NCBI GenBank assembly: GCA_963711675.1
Contig: CAVQFB010000006.1
Span: forward strand, 248,001 to 312,000
Direction of reading: 5' to 3'
Origin: CAVQFB01 sp963711675
GTDB lineage: Bacteria > Acidobacteriota > Terriglobia > Terriglobales > Acidobacteriaceae
Length of the DNA stretch: 64,000 nucleotides
Shown: positions 52,872 to 62,289 of the stretch, piece by piece
Numbering within the stretch: position 1 is the first letter of the stretch
Layout of the letters: each line of letters starts with the position of its first letter
Position numbers and translations under genes: made by a program
The notes under the pieces: model-generated
Seen by the model: the letters and a program-made list of their open reading frames with translations, nothing else
Told to the model about the DNA's origin: nothing
The model's database searches: none

Positions 52872-53165
52872 CTAGTGCCCCACAAACCGCAGATAGAGAT
52901 CGCGGTCATCCCGGCACTTTTCGCCCATCTCCTTCACCTTCTGCCACGCTTCCTTCTGCGAATCGTCCTTGGCGCGATCGCGCACACGCTCCCATTCCTC
53001 GAGAAAGGTTTCGGCTTGCAGATGGTTGAAGACAGTTTTGCCGAAAGGGTCGATGCTGCGCAGGTAAGGGAAGTCACGCTCATCGTGCGAAGGAATGACG
53101 CCGTGCAGCATCACCCATTCGCCATGCTCTCCCAGATCGTCTTCCAGCTTCACCACCCAGGACAT
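52872..53165 (-). CDS. Hypothetical 97-residue protein
   Basis: Not recognised. Acidic, soluble, no signal peptide: MSWVVKLEDDLGEHGEWVML followed by a helical Lys/Glu-rich second half (ETFLEEWERVRDRAKDDSQKEAW). Its stop codon adjoins the heptanucleotide array. Convergent with ruvA. Confidence 0.65.
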   Translation of the reverse strand: MSWVVKLEDDLGEHGEWVMLHGVIPSHDERDFPYLRSIDPFGKTVFNHLQAETFLEEWERVRDRAKDDSQKEAWQKVKEMGEKCRDDRDLYLRFVGH

Positions 53166-53413
53166 GTCTCAGCTCCCCTGGCCTGCTCGTTCGCAGACTC
53201 ACCTAGCAGCTTGGGAGAATGTAACAACTAGCGGGGTGTTTCTCCAACCCTTTCAGCTGAACTCGTTTTTTTCCTTGGGCCCTCGGCGCCACTAGGGCTG
53301 AACACTAAAGTTCATGGACTTCTGGAGACCTCGCCTCGACTTCGGTTTTCCCTAAGACTCTACCCACGCTGTTTCCCCGACGATACGATTTTTGCCAGGA
53401 GCTTCGATTCCCC

Positions 53414-55363
53414 ATGAGCCGAAAAAGTATTAGCGTTCTGGCGCTATGGCTGTTGGCAGGAGTGACCTTCGCCTGCGGTGGAGGGCCCACCTCCACGGGC
53501 AGCGGATCTAACTCCAGCACGGGCGGTTCGAATTCCAATGGCGGCGGCGCTTCCGCTCCCAACCCGCCCACGGCTCTGAACGCGACGGCAGGAAATCAGC
53601 AGGTGACCCTCACTTGGACCGCCAGCGCAGGCGCGAGCAGCTATCACGTGAAACGCGCTACGACCAACGGCGGACCTTACACGCAAGTGGGAGCACCCAC
53701 CACCGCAAGCTATAGCGATGCGGGTCTGGCCAACGGCACCACTTATTACTACGTTGTCTCCGCGTTGAACGCGACCGGCGAAAGCGCCAATTCGAGCCAG
53801 GCCGGTGCTACGCCTTCTGCGGCTGCCAACGTGACCATCACCGTGAATCCCACACAGACCAAGCCCATTTCGCCGTGGATTTACGGGCTCAACTTCTATA
53901 CCGGCATCACCGGCGCTCCGCCGCTGCTCACGCTCGACCGCGCGGGTGGCAACCGCTGGACCGCATACAACTGGGAGACCAACGCCTCGAACGCGGGCAG
54001 CGACTACCTTTATGAGAACGACAATTACCTAAGCTCAAGCCTGACCCCGGTCGAAGCCGTGCGCAGCTTCGTCGCTGCTGACCAGGGGCTCGGCATGGCC
54101 AGTGTGATGACCGTCCAATTGCAGGGCCTGGTCTCAGCCGACGAAAGCGGCCCGGTCAGCATCAACAACCCGCCTGACTTGACCCGCTTCAAGCAGGTTA
54201 TCGACAAGAAAAGCACGATCACGCCCGCGCCCTTCACGGTCAACCCCGACACCACCGACGCCTACGTTTACATGGACGAATTCCTCTGGGCGATGGACCA
54301 GAAGATTTCCGGCATCTTCGGCGCCAATGCGCCGCTGCCTACTTTCGTGAGTCTCGACAACGAGCCTGAACTCTGGAACTCAACTCACCTGGAAGTGCAG
54401 GGCAGCACTCCCGTGTCGTCCGACAACTACGTCACCAAGACGATCACCCTCACCAAGGCGCTTAAGGACCAGTTCCCCAACGTCATGATTTTCGGACCGG
54501 TGCATTACGGGTTCGAAGGCATCTACAACTGGCAGGGCGAGCTGAGCGCGACCCCCGACGGGACAAATTGGTTCCCCGACAAATATCTGCCGGCGATCAA
54601 AACTGCCTCCGATGCCTATGGCAAGCCGCTCGTGGACGTCTACGACTTCCACTGGTACTCGGAGGCGACCGACGGCTCCACCCGCGTGACCAACCTGACC
54701 AGCTCGACGCTGACTGATGCGCAGGTGCAGGCCATCGTGCAGAGTCCACGTAGCTTGTGGGATCCCACCTTCACGGAGAATTCCTGGATCACCAACGACG
54801 TGCTGAACGAGCCCATCAAGCTGCTTCCACGGCTGCAGGCCAAGATTGACTCGGAGTTTCCCGGCACGAAGCTTTCCATCACCGAGTACGAGAATGGCGG
54901 CGATAATCACATCGCCGGAACCATTGCCGAAGCGGATAACCTCGGTATCTTTGGCAGCCAGGGATTGTTCGCCGCCACCCTGTGGCCGTTAGGCAACTGT
55001 CCCTACATCCTCGCCGGCTTCCGCGCCTTTCGCGGCTTCGACGGCGCAACTGCCAGTTTCGGCGACACCTCGCTCGAAGTGACATCCAGCAACGTGCAGA
55101 ACGTAGCCGCCTATGCGAGTTCCGACAGCAATTCGCCCGGACGAGTTGTATTCGTCGCCATCAACCGATCCACCGCGCCGCAGGTCACCGCAATTAATGG
55201 CGTGACGCTCTCCGGCACGGCCTCTGTTTATCAGATGACGGCGGCTTCCGCGCAAGGCCAGAACCCGATACATCCGGTTCTCGCGCAACAGATGCTGGTG
55301 AATGGCTCCTCGCTGACTATTACCCTTCCTGCGCTGAGCGTTTCGACGATAGAGGTGAAGTAG
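53414..55363 (+). CDS. GH44-family glycoside hydrolase with FN3 domain, lipoprotein
   Basis: 649 residues. Lipobox VTFACGGG near residue 21, Gly/Ser/Asn-rich linker, one fibronectin-III domain at about 50-135 (PPTALNATAGNQQVTLTW), then a GH44 catalytic domain. GH44 features are GGNRWTAYNWETNASNAG near 178, the acid/base region SLDNEPELW (NEP), DVYDFHWYSEA, and the nucleophile region ITEYENGG. The family contains endoglucanases and xyloglucanases. Surface attachment suggests polysaccharide breakdown outside the cell. Cell-wall or plant polysaccharide as substrate is inference. Confidence 0.9.
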   Translation: MSRKSISVLALWLLAGVTFACGGGPTSTGSGSNSSTGGSNSNGGGASAPNPPTALNATAGNQQVTLTWTASAGASSYHVKRATTNGGPYTQVGAPTTASYSDAGLANGTTYYYVVSALNATGESANSSQAGATPSAAANVTITVNPTQTKPISPWIYGLNFYTGITGAPPLLTLDRAGGNRWTAYNWETNASNAGSDYLYENDNYLSSSLTPVEAVRSFVAADQGLGMASVMTVQLQGLVSADESGPVSINNPPDLTRFKQVIDKKSTITPAPFTVNPDTTDAYVYMDEFLWAMDQKISGIFGANAPLPTFVSLDNEPELWNSTHLEVQGSTPVSSDNYVTKTITLTKALKDQFPNVMIFGPVHYGFEGIYNWQGELSATPDGTNWFPDKYLPAIKTASDAYGKPLVDVYDFHWYSEATDGSTRVTNLTSSTLTDAQVQAIVQSPRSLWDPTFTENSWITNDVLNEPIKLLPRLQAKIDSEFPGTKLSITEYENGGDNHIAGTIAEADNLGIFGSQGLFAATLWPLGNCPYILAGFRAFRGFDGATASFGDTSLEVTSSNVQNVAAYASSDSNSPGRVVFVAINRSTAPQVTAINGVTLSGTASVYQMTAASAQGQNPIHPVLAQQMLVNGSSLTITLPALSVSTIEVK

Positions 55364-55454
55364 CAGGCGGACGCGTCTAGCCGTAGGCGTGGTCTGCGTG
55401 CCAGATATTTCTGCGCTGGGCAAATTTGTCCATGCGATGCTCAGTGCGGCACGC

Positions 55455-56902
55455 TCACTTCCCTATGCAGAACGTGCTGAAGATCAGATTCAAAATGTCG
55501 TCAGTCGTTGTTGCGCCGGTGATCTCGTCCAGCGGCCGCAGCGCATTGTAGAGATCGAGCAGCAGCATCTCGTGCGGAACCCGATTCTCGACGGCGCCCC
55601 GTGCGGCGTCGAGCGCTGCCAGCGCGTCGCGCACCAGCCCGCGATGCCTTACGCTGGTCAGGAAACCCGACTCCATCTGCGCCCCGGTCTCCCCTCCCAC
55701 ATGCCGCAAGACTTCGGCCCGTAGATCGGAAATGCCTTCGCCCGTGATCGCAGAGGTTCGTACTCGCGGCAGCTGCGAGGTGGGAACGAAGAACCGGGAA
55801 CTTGCAATGTCCGCCTTGTTCTCGACCACGATCGCCGGACGTTGCGCTACCTGCTCGATCAGCTCACCGTCTTCAGCAGCCCAACGGCTGCGGAAGCATC
55901 GACCACTACCAGAACAAGGTCCGCATCCGCCAAAGCCTCCATCGATTTTCGGATGCCGATGCTCTCGGCCTCATCGAGAGCTTTGCGGATGCCGGCCGTG
56001 TCGACCAGCTTGACCGGGATTCCGCCGATGGCCACCGTTTCGCTGACCAGGTCGCGCGTCGTGCCTGGGGTCGCGGTCACGATGGCGCGCTCCCGCTCGA
56101 CCAGTCGGTTAAACAGACTCGATTTGCCTACGTTCGGCCGACCGACAATCGCCAGCGTCAGTCCATCGTGAACGATCTTGCCGTATTCGAAGCTGCCCGC
56201 CAGATCGTCAAGAGGGGCGCGCACGCCGGCAATACGTTCCAGAATCTGCGCCGCTGGCAGCACCGACACGTCATCTTCAGCAAAGTCGATGCCGGCTTCG
56301 AGCAGCGCAATCAGTTCGACCAGCTTCTGCTTGATGGGCTGCAGGCGTTTCGAAAGTGCTCCCTCCAGCTGCTGCGCCGCGACTTTCGCCTGAAAGAGTG
56401 TCTGCGACTCGATCAGGTCCCGTACCGCCTCGGCTTGGGTCAGGTCAATGCGGCCATTCAGGAAAGCTCGCATGGTGAATTCGCCCGGCTCGGCCAGGCG
56501 CGCGCCGCGCGCAATCGCCAGCTCGACAATATGTCGCAGCACGACCGGCGACCCGTGCGCTGAAATCTCGACGATGTCGTCGGTGGTGTAAGAGTGGGGC
56601 TTCTGGAAGTATGTGACGACGACCTCGTCGATGCGAGTGTGCGAGTTGTACGGCGAGTGTTGCGCCGACTCCTGCCCAGCCTGCTCGCTCCCGGCTTGCT
56701 CGCTGCCGATTGTTGTTTCTGATGGCTCCGCCCCAGGCTCAATCAACTCCCCAAAGACTGCCCGTCCCGGCTCGAGTTCATGCTTCAGTCGCAGCATGGG
56801 AGCGGCAATGTCTCGCGCCTCCGGCCCGGCCAGTCGCACCACGCCGATACCGCCGCGGCCAGGCGGAGTCGCAATCGCGACGATAGTGTCATCAAGGTTC
56901 AT
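55455..56902 (-). pseudogene. mnmE: tRNA modification GTPase MnmE (TrmE), one frameshift
   Basis: Starts 56902 (MNLDDTIVAIATPPGRGGIG, formyl-THF-binding domain). G domain: P-loop GRPNVGKSS, TPGTTRD, DTAGI, and NKADI. The C-terminal FCIGK Cys motif is intact but in another frame: a missing base near 55874-55885 breaks the link after DASAAVG. Restored length about 482 residues. Acts with MnmG on U34 of tRNA. An insertion near residues 65-95 has GSEQA-GSEQA-GQESA, encoded by three 15-bp repeats (56674-56712). The gene is normally needed for growth, so the shift is probably a sequence error. Confidence 0.88.
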
Positions 56903-56969
56903 GAGCCTAGCCGTTCCGCCAGCTCGCACGGTGAAAGCGTGCTTAATATGAAATCGTGCTTCGTATCAG

Positions 56970-57022
56970 GGCATCGCTTTAGCGATGCCGTACCGTCCCG
57001 CGACTGCGAACGGCTTTAGCCG
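56970..57022. repeat. Two-hairpin palindromic repeat (REP-like), copy C
   Basis: Hairpin 1 is GGCATCGC-TTTA-GCGATGCC (56970-56989); hairpin 2 is CGGC-TTTA-GCCG (57011-57022). Hairpin 1 is nearly identical to copy A, including the flanking GTATCAGG and CGTAC. Confidence 0.8.
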
Positions 57023-57037
57023 CCGAGTTTGATCTTT

Positions 57038-57367
57038 TCAGTCGACGATAAACAGCTTGGCCCCTGTCTTCGTGGACGATCGATGCGAGCTTTCGCCGTC
57101 CGCCACCTGGTAACTCTTGCCCGGAGTCAAAGTGAAGACTTCGCCGTTAGCCAGGGTGGTCTGAAGTTCGCCTTCGAGGCAAAGGAGCACGTGCCCTTTG
57201 CTACACCAGTGGTCAGCGGTGTAGCCGGGGGAGTATTCCACTATGCGGACACGGATGTCGCCGAAGTTTTGTGTCCGCCAGAGGGCAACACCGGTCTCGC
57301 CGGGATGCTCGGTCGGCGACACCCTCTGCCAGTCCGTTGTAGATAACGGAAAACCGGTCATCTTCAT
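57038..57367 (-). CDS. DHCW-motif cupin protein
   Basis: 109 residues from ATG 57367. ADHWCSKGHVLLCLEGEL near residue 51 matches the DHCW-type cupin, a small single-domain beta barrel of unknown role. Both conserved cupin motifs are present, with PGKSYQVADGESSHR as the second. Follows mnmE on the same strand, with REP-like copy C between them. Confidence 0.85.
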   Translation of the reverse strand: MKMTGFPLSTTDWQRVSPTEHPGETGVALWRTQNFGDIRVRIVEYSPGYTADHWCSKGHVLLCLEGELQTTLANGEVFTLTPGKSYQVADGESSHRSSTKTGAKLFIVD

Positions 57368-57454
57368 GCGTTGAGTATAGCGAGAGCACTTAGGGAAGGA
57401 TGCGGCCATTCAGAAAAGCTCGCATTTACGCCGGGTCAATGAGTGTAATGGGGA

Positions 57455-59005
57455 GTGGGTGTTGAAAAAGTCACGTCGATTAGCGGGATGAAATTCAGCA
57501 GAAGCATGCTAGAAGAAAGCATCTGCTTATGCTCTGTTTGATTCTGATCGTTGGAGGCCTGCTGATCATGATGGGACAACACGACCGCTCTGAAGCGTTG
57601 TTCTACTACTTCCGGCTGGAAGATCAGGTTCCGGAAACCCACCTGCTGCGACTCATCGAAAGGCACATCAGCTTTGCCTTCGTGCGCGAGAGGTTGAAGC
57701 AGAGTTACAGCGAGACGGGCCGTCCTTCCATTGATCCCGAACTTTTGCTGCGCATCCTGTTGATCGGCTACTTGTATGGCATCACCAGCGAGCGGAAGCT
57801 GGTGGAGGAACTGCGCATGCACCTGGCGTGGCGCTGGTTCACCGGTCTGAGCTTCGATCAGGAGATTCCGCATCACTCCACGTTCTCGAAAAACCGGCAC
57901 GGCCGGTTTCAGGAATCGAAGCTGTTCGAGGAGTTGTTTGAGCAGATCGTGCTGCAGTGTGTGGAAGTGGGACTGGTGCAGGGGAAACATCTGTCGGTGG
58001 ATGGCAGCTTCGTGGAGGCTAATGCGGCGAAGGAAAGCCGCATTCCGCGCGAGCAGTTAGCGGAAGCGGCGCAAGTGAACCACACCGTGCGCCAGTACTT
58101 GGTGGAACTGGAGCAGCAGAATCCCACCGAAGAGCCGGTGCATGAGCAGAAGCTGGTGTCGACCACCGATCCAGATGCGACCTACGCCACCAAGGGTGGG
58201 ACTCCGGCCCGACTGGGGTACTACGACAACTATCTGATCGACAACCACAGTTGCGTAATCGTGGGAGTACAAGCGACGGCAGCACGGATGAGTCAGGAAA
58301 CGGTAGCCGCGCAGGACATGCTCACTCGCTTCACGCAATGGCAAGGACGAGAGCCAGAATCGGTAGCGGCCGACACGACCTACGGGAACGGGGAGTTCTT
58401 GCACTGGTTGGCGGATCGGAGCATCACTCCTTTATATGCGAACTCGCGACAGTATCCACAGAAAGAACAGCCCGTTCTACGGACCCGAGCGGTTCACCTA
58501 TCAACCCGAAAGCAACAGCTATCGCTGTCCTGCAGGGCAGCAACTGAACTATGGTGGCCGCAGCATGCGGAACCGCACCTATGCCTACATCGGGACCCGC
58601 AAACGTTGCGGTGCATGTGCGCTAAAAGCCCAATGCACCAGCGGCGCGTTTCGCTTTCTTGCCATCCACATGGAGGAACCCGCCCGGCAACGCGCACGAG
58701 AGTTGGCGAACACGCCAGAGTTTGCGAAGGCACAGCGGGAAAGAAAGAAGGTGGAAGCCTTGTTCGCGGAACTCAAGAATCAAATCGGATTGCGTCGCCT
58801 CCGTCTGCGGAGATTACGGTTTGTGCGGGAGCAGTTCTTCCTGGCGGCGGCTGCCCAGAACCTCAAGCGACTAGTCCGCTTCCTCAGCCAACCGACGACA
58901 CCTACTATGGAAGCTGCCAATTAGCTGAGCTGAGGGGAAAAACTCGATGGCAGCGATAATCGCAGCCACCAGTACATTCCGATCACGGACTTTTTCAACA
59001 CCCAC
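57455..59005 (+). mobile_element. IS1182-type insertion sequence
   Basis: About 1.55 kb, bounded by 18-bp inverted repeats GTGGGTGTTGAAAAAGTC (57455-57472) and its complement (58988-59005). The 4-bp direct repeat GGGA flanks both ends (57451-57454 and 59006-59009). One transposase gene, frameshifted. Confidence 0.88.
57568..58924 (+). pseudogene. IS1182-family transposase, one frameshift
   Basis: N-terminal DUF772-type domain (FYYFRLEDQVPETHLLRLIERHI), then the DDE domain. Asp in LSVDGSFVEANAAKESR and AADTTYGNGEFLHWLAD, then a Cys-rich zinc-like insert (CGACALKAQC), and the Glu region ERKKVEALFAELKNQIGL. An extra T in a TTT run at about 58432 breaks the frame; removing it gives ITPYMRTRDSIHRK. 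Restored length about 450 residues. With the shift the element cannot move by itself. DDE transposases of this type cut and paste DNA. Start uses the ATG pair at 57568/57571. Confidence 0.8.
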
Positions 59006-59340
59006 GGGATTTTGCAACAGTTACCTACTCGGTTAGTCCTCCGAGGGGAAGAAGAAGGCCGCAGTCTGCACCCGGGGGCACCCTGTTCGTAAATGGAAGG
59101 CGCTGCCAAAATGGGAATTCGTCCCCGGGGATTTTTCCCGGTATTCCGTGTCTAATCACTGATTTTCTGCCCATGGAGGCGCATTAGTCGGGGTGGAGAT
59201 GAATTGCCCGTTAACAGTCCGTTAACAGACACTTGCTTGCACCAAGTAACTGACTGCAAGCTTTAACTCGGCTTGCTGCCAAGTTCCTTCTCCACTTGGG
59301 TTGCCTAGCATGACTCCCTTCACCTCCCGGGAGTTCTCCC
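59006..59340. other. 335-base region between IS1182 element and TolB-like gene
   Basis: Begins with the right target duplication and the right half of the 43-nt motif. Contains TCCCCGGGGA palindromic sequence near 59120, a GTTAACAGTCCGTTAACAG direct repeat near 59211, and, closer to 59340, the probable promoter and leader of the TolB-like gene (CCTCCCGGGAG near 59325). No gene called. Confidence 0.45.
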
Positions 59341-60402
59341 ATGAAAACATCGGTCGTTCGCTTTGCAGTATTCGCTTTATCGTTGCTGCTGGCGGCCCTG
59401 CTGATTAGCTGCGGCAGCGACAACAACAGCAAACCAACACCTGTTACGTCAACGTCAACTCAGCCGCAATCATTGAGCTTCGCTTTCTTGACCGAGGCAT
59501 CTGGCGGGCGGTTCCAAGCGGTACTCGGCAAAATTACAGGCAGCGGCTTCAGCGCTACTCCACTCGGCGATTGCGAGACTGGTGGGCCCGCAGTTTACGA
59601 CTTCGGCTCCATCTTCTCCAACGTTGGCGTCGTCTTCGATATGTGGGGTCTCACTGCAGACAAGTCCGCAACACAACGGGATATCTATAGGACTGCGGTC
59701 ATCAATGAAAAAGCGTTTTGTTTCACGGATCAAGTGACCAACGACTCGGCCGTCGATTTCTCTCCCTCCCTTTCCGCTGATGGCAAACATTTAGTCTTCG
59801 CCTCCTATCGCACTGCGGGGAGTGGTGGCGACATAATGGTGGTCACCGACTTCGTGAGTAAACAACTGACCAACCTCACGAACGGCGGAATACTGGATCG
59901 TGCTCAGCCTGTATTCTCACCCGACGACAAGAAGATCGCCTTTGCTGCTTACGATCAGGGGACGGACATGGTCGACATCTGGATCATGAATGCCGATGGC
60001 AGCAATCCGATCAACCTCACTAAAAGTACGGACAATACCCAGCTGAATGGGTATCCAAGTTTCTCTCCGGACGGGACGCAGATCATCTTTACACGCGGAA
60101 ACATGACGACCGGCGCAAACGTCTACAGCATGAACGTGGGTGGGACCGGCATGAAGCCGCTGACCAGTTCCGGATTTGACTGGGATCCCCTTTTCATCAG
60201 CAGCAGCAAAATTGTGTTCGTCTCATTGCGCGACGGTAACATGGAAATCTACAGCATGAATGCGGATGGGTCGGGCCAGACCAGATTGACGAACAACACG
60301 GTCTATGATGGATTCACTAGTGACATGTACGGACTGAGCATTTCCCAGAATTCGTTCCTGACTCGCATTCAGAACCGAACCGCGCTGTGGCGTCACCGCT
60401 GA
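59341..60402 (+). CDS. TolB-like WD40/PD40 propeller lipoprotein
   Basis: 353 residues. Lipobox LLISCGSD near residue 21. Propeller blades from about 115: FSPSLSADGKHLVFASY, PVFSPDDKKIAFAAYDQ, YPSFSPDGTQIIFTRG and ISSSKIVFVSLRDGNMEIY, each followed by a strand pattern like IWIMNADGSNPINLT. Propellers of this kind bind peptides or proteins in the periplasm. The last 40 residues (after TRLTNNTVYDGF) are not blade-like; the gene ends 218 bases before the IS1111-type element, so truncation by insertion is possible but not shown. Confidence 0.82.
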   Translation: MKTSVVRFAVFALSLLLAALLISCGSDNNSKPTPVTSTSTQPQSLSFAFLTEASGGRFQAVLGKITGSGFSATPLGDCETGGPAVYDFGSIFSNVGVVFDMWGLTADKSATQRDIYRTAVINEKAFCFTDQVTNDSAVDFSPSLSADGKHLVFASYRTAGSGGDIMVVTDFVSKQLTNLTNGGILDRAQPVFSPDDKKIAFAAYDQGTDMVDIWIMNADGSNPINLTKSTDNTQLNGYPSFSPDGTQIIFTRGNMTTGANVYSMNVGGTGMKPLTSSGFDWDPLFISSSKIVFVSLRDGNMEIYSMNADGSGQTRLTNNTVYDGFTSDMYGLSISQNSFLTRIQNRTALWRHR

Positions 60403-60706
60403 GATGCAAGCGACACTTGTTGCTGTTGCAGCCGCGCTTCGCTTCGAGTGCGGCTTTTTGTTTCTGGCTGAGGCACTGTGTTCGCGCTTCCTGTCGCGTG
60501 CTGTGGTTGTGCCAAGGTCTTTGTGACGCAACCGACCTTTGCAGCGAGTGGACCTTATGGGCAGATACTGAGAGGACCCGTTTGTTACCGGTACAGACGT
60601 AAATGTTGAGAACAGATGGGATGAGAAGGCCGGTCTCCGGACGGGATGCGGTGTACGCTCCCAAGTTATCGACGTGCTCAAGGCACAGATAAAAAGGAGA
60701 CCGGCA

Positions 60707-61810
60707 ATGAAGAAGGTTAGCACCGTAGCGGCAACGCCGAGCAAGAAAATCTCGCAACAGAAGTTAACCGTGGGACTGGACCTGGGCGACCGATCCAGCT
60801 GGTACTGCGTGGTGGATGAAGCCGGCCAGATACAACGGGAGCAACGCGTCCGCACGAATGCGAAAGCGTTGCGCGAAGTCTTCGGCGAGATGGCGCACAG
60901 CCGGATCGCACTGGAAACCGGGACGCATTCTCCCTGGATCAGTCGCCTGTTAAGCGAGTTGGGGCACGAAGTGATCGTAGCGCATGCGCGCAAGGTGCGG
61001 TTGATCGGAGAGAGCCGCAAGAAGGATGATCGGCTGGATGCGCAGACTCTGGCGCGACTGGCGCGGATCGACGCGCAGCTGTTGTGTCCGGTGAAGCACC
61101 GCAGCGCGCAGGCGCAAGCCGATCTGACGATGATTCGGGCACGGGCAAGCCTGGTGCGCGCCCGAACGGGGCTGGTCAACACGGCTCGTGGACTGGCGAA
61201 GTCTTATGGCGAGCGGCTACGGGGATGCAACGTGCGGAATATGAATCCGGAGAAAGCCGAGAGCTTAAGTCCGGAACTGCAAAGTGCTCTGGAGCCAGTG
61301 CTGAACGCCATCGCGGCGGTGAGCGAGCGCATCGCGGAGTACAACCAGCGAATCGAGAAGCTGGCGCAGCAGAGCTATCCACAAGTCGCGGTGCTGAAGC
61401 AGGTGAAGGGAGTGGGCACGCTGATCGCGCTGACGTTCCTGCTCACGCTGGAGGATCCGCATCGCTTCCGCAAGAGTCGCGACGTGGGCTGCTACCTGGG
61501 ACTGCAGCCGGGACGAAGAAACTCCGGCCAGAGCGAGCCGCAGATGCACATCAGCAAGGAAGGCGATCCCTACCTGCGAACGCTATTGGTGCAGGGAGCG
61601 CAGCACATTCTGGGACCGTTCGGTGTCGACTGCGATCTGCGCCGCTGGGGCCTGAAACTGGCCGAGCGAGGCGGAAAGAGCGGGAAGAAACGGGCCATCA
61701 TTGCGGTGGCCCGAAAGCTAGCGGTCTTGCTGCATCACCTGTGGGTGAGCGGAGAAGTGTACGAGCCGCTGCACAACAGCCGCGGAACGGCAGTAGCAGC
61801 GGCCGCGTAA
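60707..61810 (+). CDS. IS110-family transposase (DEDD plus Tnp20 serine domain)
   Basis: 367 residues from ATG 60707, with AAAAAGGAGACCGGCA upstream. N-terminal RuvC-like DEDD domain: Asp in LTVGLDLGDRSS, Glu in IALETGTHSP, and DDRLDAQTLARL. C-terminal transposase_20 domain with VKGVGTLIALTFLLTLEDP and LQPGRRNSGQSEPQ, where Ser is the catalytic nucleophile. Intact. IS110 transposases recombine DNA guided by an element-encoded RNA; in the IS1111 branch that RNA lies 3' of the gene. Confidence 0.93.
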   Translation: MKKVSTVAATPSKKISQQKLTVGLDLGDRSSWYCVVDEAGQIQREQRVRTNAKALREVFGEMAHSRIALETGTHSPWISRLLSELGHEVIVAHARKVRLIGESRKKDDRLDAQTLARLARIDAQLLCPVKHRSAQAQADLTMIRARASLVRARTGLVNTARGLAKSYGERLRGCNVRNMNPEKAESLSPELQSALEPVLNAIAAVSERIAEYNQRIEKLAQQSYPQVAVLKQVKGVGTLIALTFLLTLEDPHRFRKSRDVGCYLGLQPGRRNSGQSEPQMHISKEGDPYLRTLLVQGAQHILGPFGVDCDLRRWGLKLAERGGKSGKKRAIIAVARKLAVLLHHLWVSGEVYEPLHNSRGTAVAAAA

Positions 61811-62072
61811 AAAAGAAAAACCGTTCCCGGAAGAGACAAACAAAAGCCGAGTTCCGGTGACTGCGTTAATCGCCTGGCCCGGGTTCCACTCTGCAACAAT
61901 AGAACCGCAGGGCGATAAACAGATGGCAGCACCGGCTGAAACGAGAACGCCCAACGTGCACCGAGCGAAACGAATCGCTCCTCGAGAGTGCGGATGGAAG
62001 CATGGCGACAGTGGCCACTCGGCGGGGAGTAAAACTTGTCCAGCAAAACGAATAAAGAACTAACTTGACTCC
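61811..62072 (+). ncRNA. Candidate bridge/seek RNA region of the IS1111-type element
   Basis: 262 bases with no plausible gene between the transposase stop and the right inverted repeat. Two hairpins are visible. In the first, ATCGCC (61869-61874) pairs with GGCGAT (61911-61916), enclosing an inner GGTTC (61882-61886) / GAACC (61902-61906) stem with a 15-nt loop. In the second, GAGCGA (61963-61968) pairs with TCGCTC (61975-61980). A stem with an internal loop is the form expected of guide loops. Location fits known IS1111 biology; the RNA itself is inference. Confidence 0.5.
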
Positions 62073-62211
62073 GACCGGCCTTCTCATGGAAGGCGATTAC
62101 ACTCATTGCGAATTACATAGCCTTCGCCGCGCCGGCGCTCGAGCGGGGCTTCGGGATGATTGTTTCTTGCAACAACAGCAAACTGAGCCACTGCTCCCTC
62201 GCGGTGGCGGT

Positions 62212-62241
62212 TTGCCGCCTTTGCTCCCGGTCATTTATACT
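62212..62241 (+). promoter_or_regulatory. Probable rpmH promoter
   Basis: TTGCCG (62212-62217) as -35 and TATACT (62236-62241) as -10 with 18-base spacing, 48 bases upstream of the rpmH start. AGGAG follows near 62273. The DNA beyond 62088 is just outside the insertion element. Confidence 0.55.
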
Positions 62242-62289
62242 CTTAGTTTGCCTTTAGGCGATTGAACCAACTAGGAGCAGCCATTTTTC

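Larger units (their letters stand above)
57432..59029. repeat. 43-nt motif interrupted by the IS1182-type element
   Basis: Left block CGGGTCAATGAGTGTA (57432-57447) and right block AACAGTTACCTACT (59016-59029) match the intact copy at 46679-46721. Removing the element and one GGGA duplicate leaves 7 + 6 = 13 nt between blocks, the same as in the intact copy. Confidence 0.75.
60621..62087 (+). mobile_element. IS110-family insertion sequence, IS1111-type
   Basis: Inverted repeats ATGAGAAGGCCGGTC (60621-60635) and its complement (62073-62087) bound about 1.47 kb. The family has no target duplication and its repeats are subterminal, so the true ends may lie a few bases outside. One transposase gene; the 250-base 3' region is the candidate guide RNA. 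Confidence 0.8.

Noticed and set aside
58432..58438. Programmed frameshift in the IS1182-type transposase
   Set aside because: Families with programmed shifts are mainly IS1 and IS3; IS1182 transposases are single-frame, and similar shifts occur in unrelated genes here.
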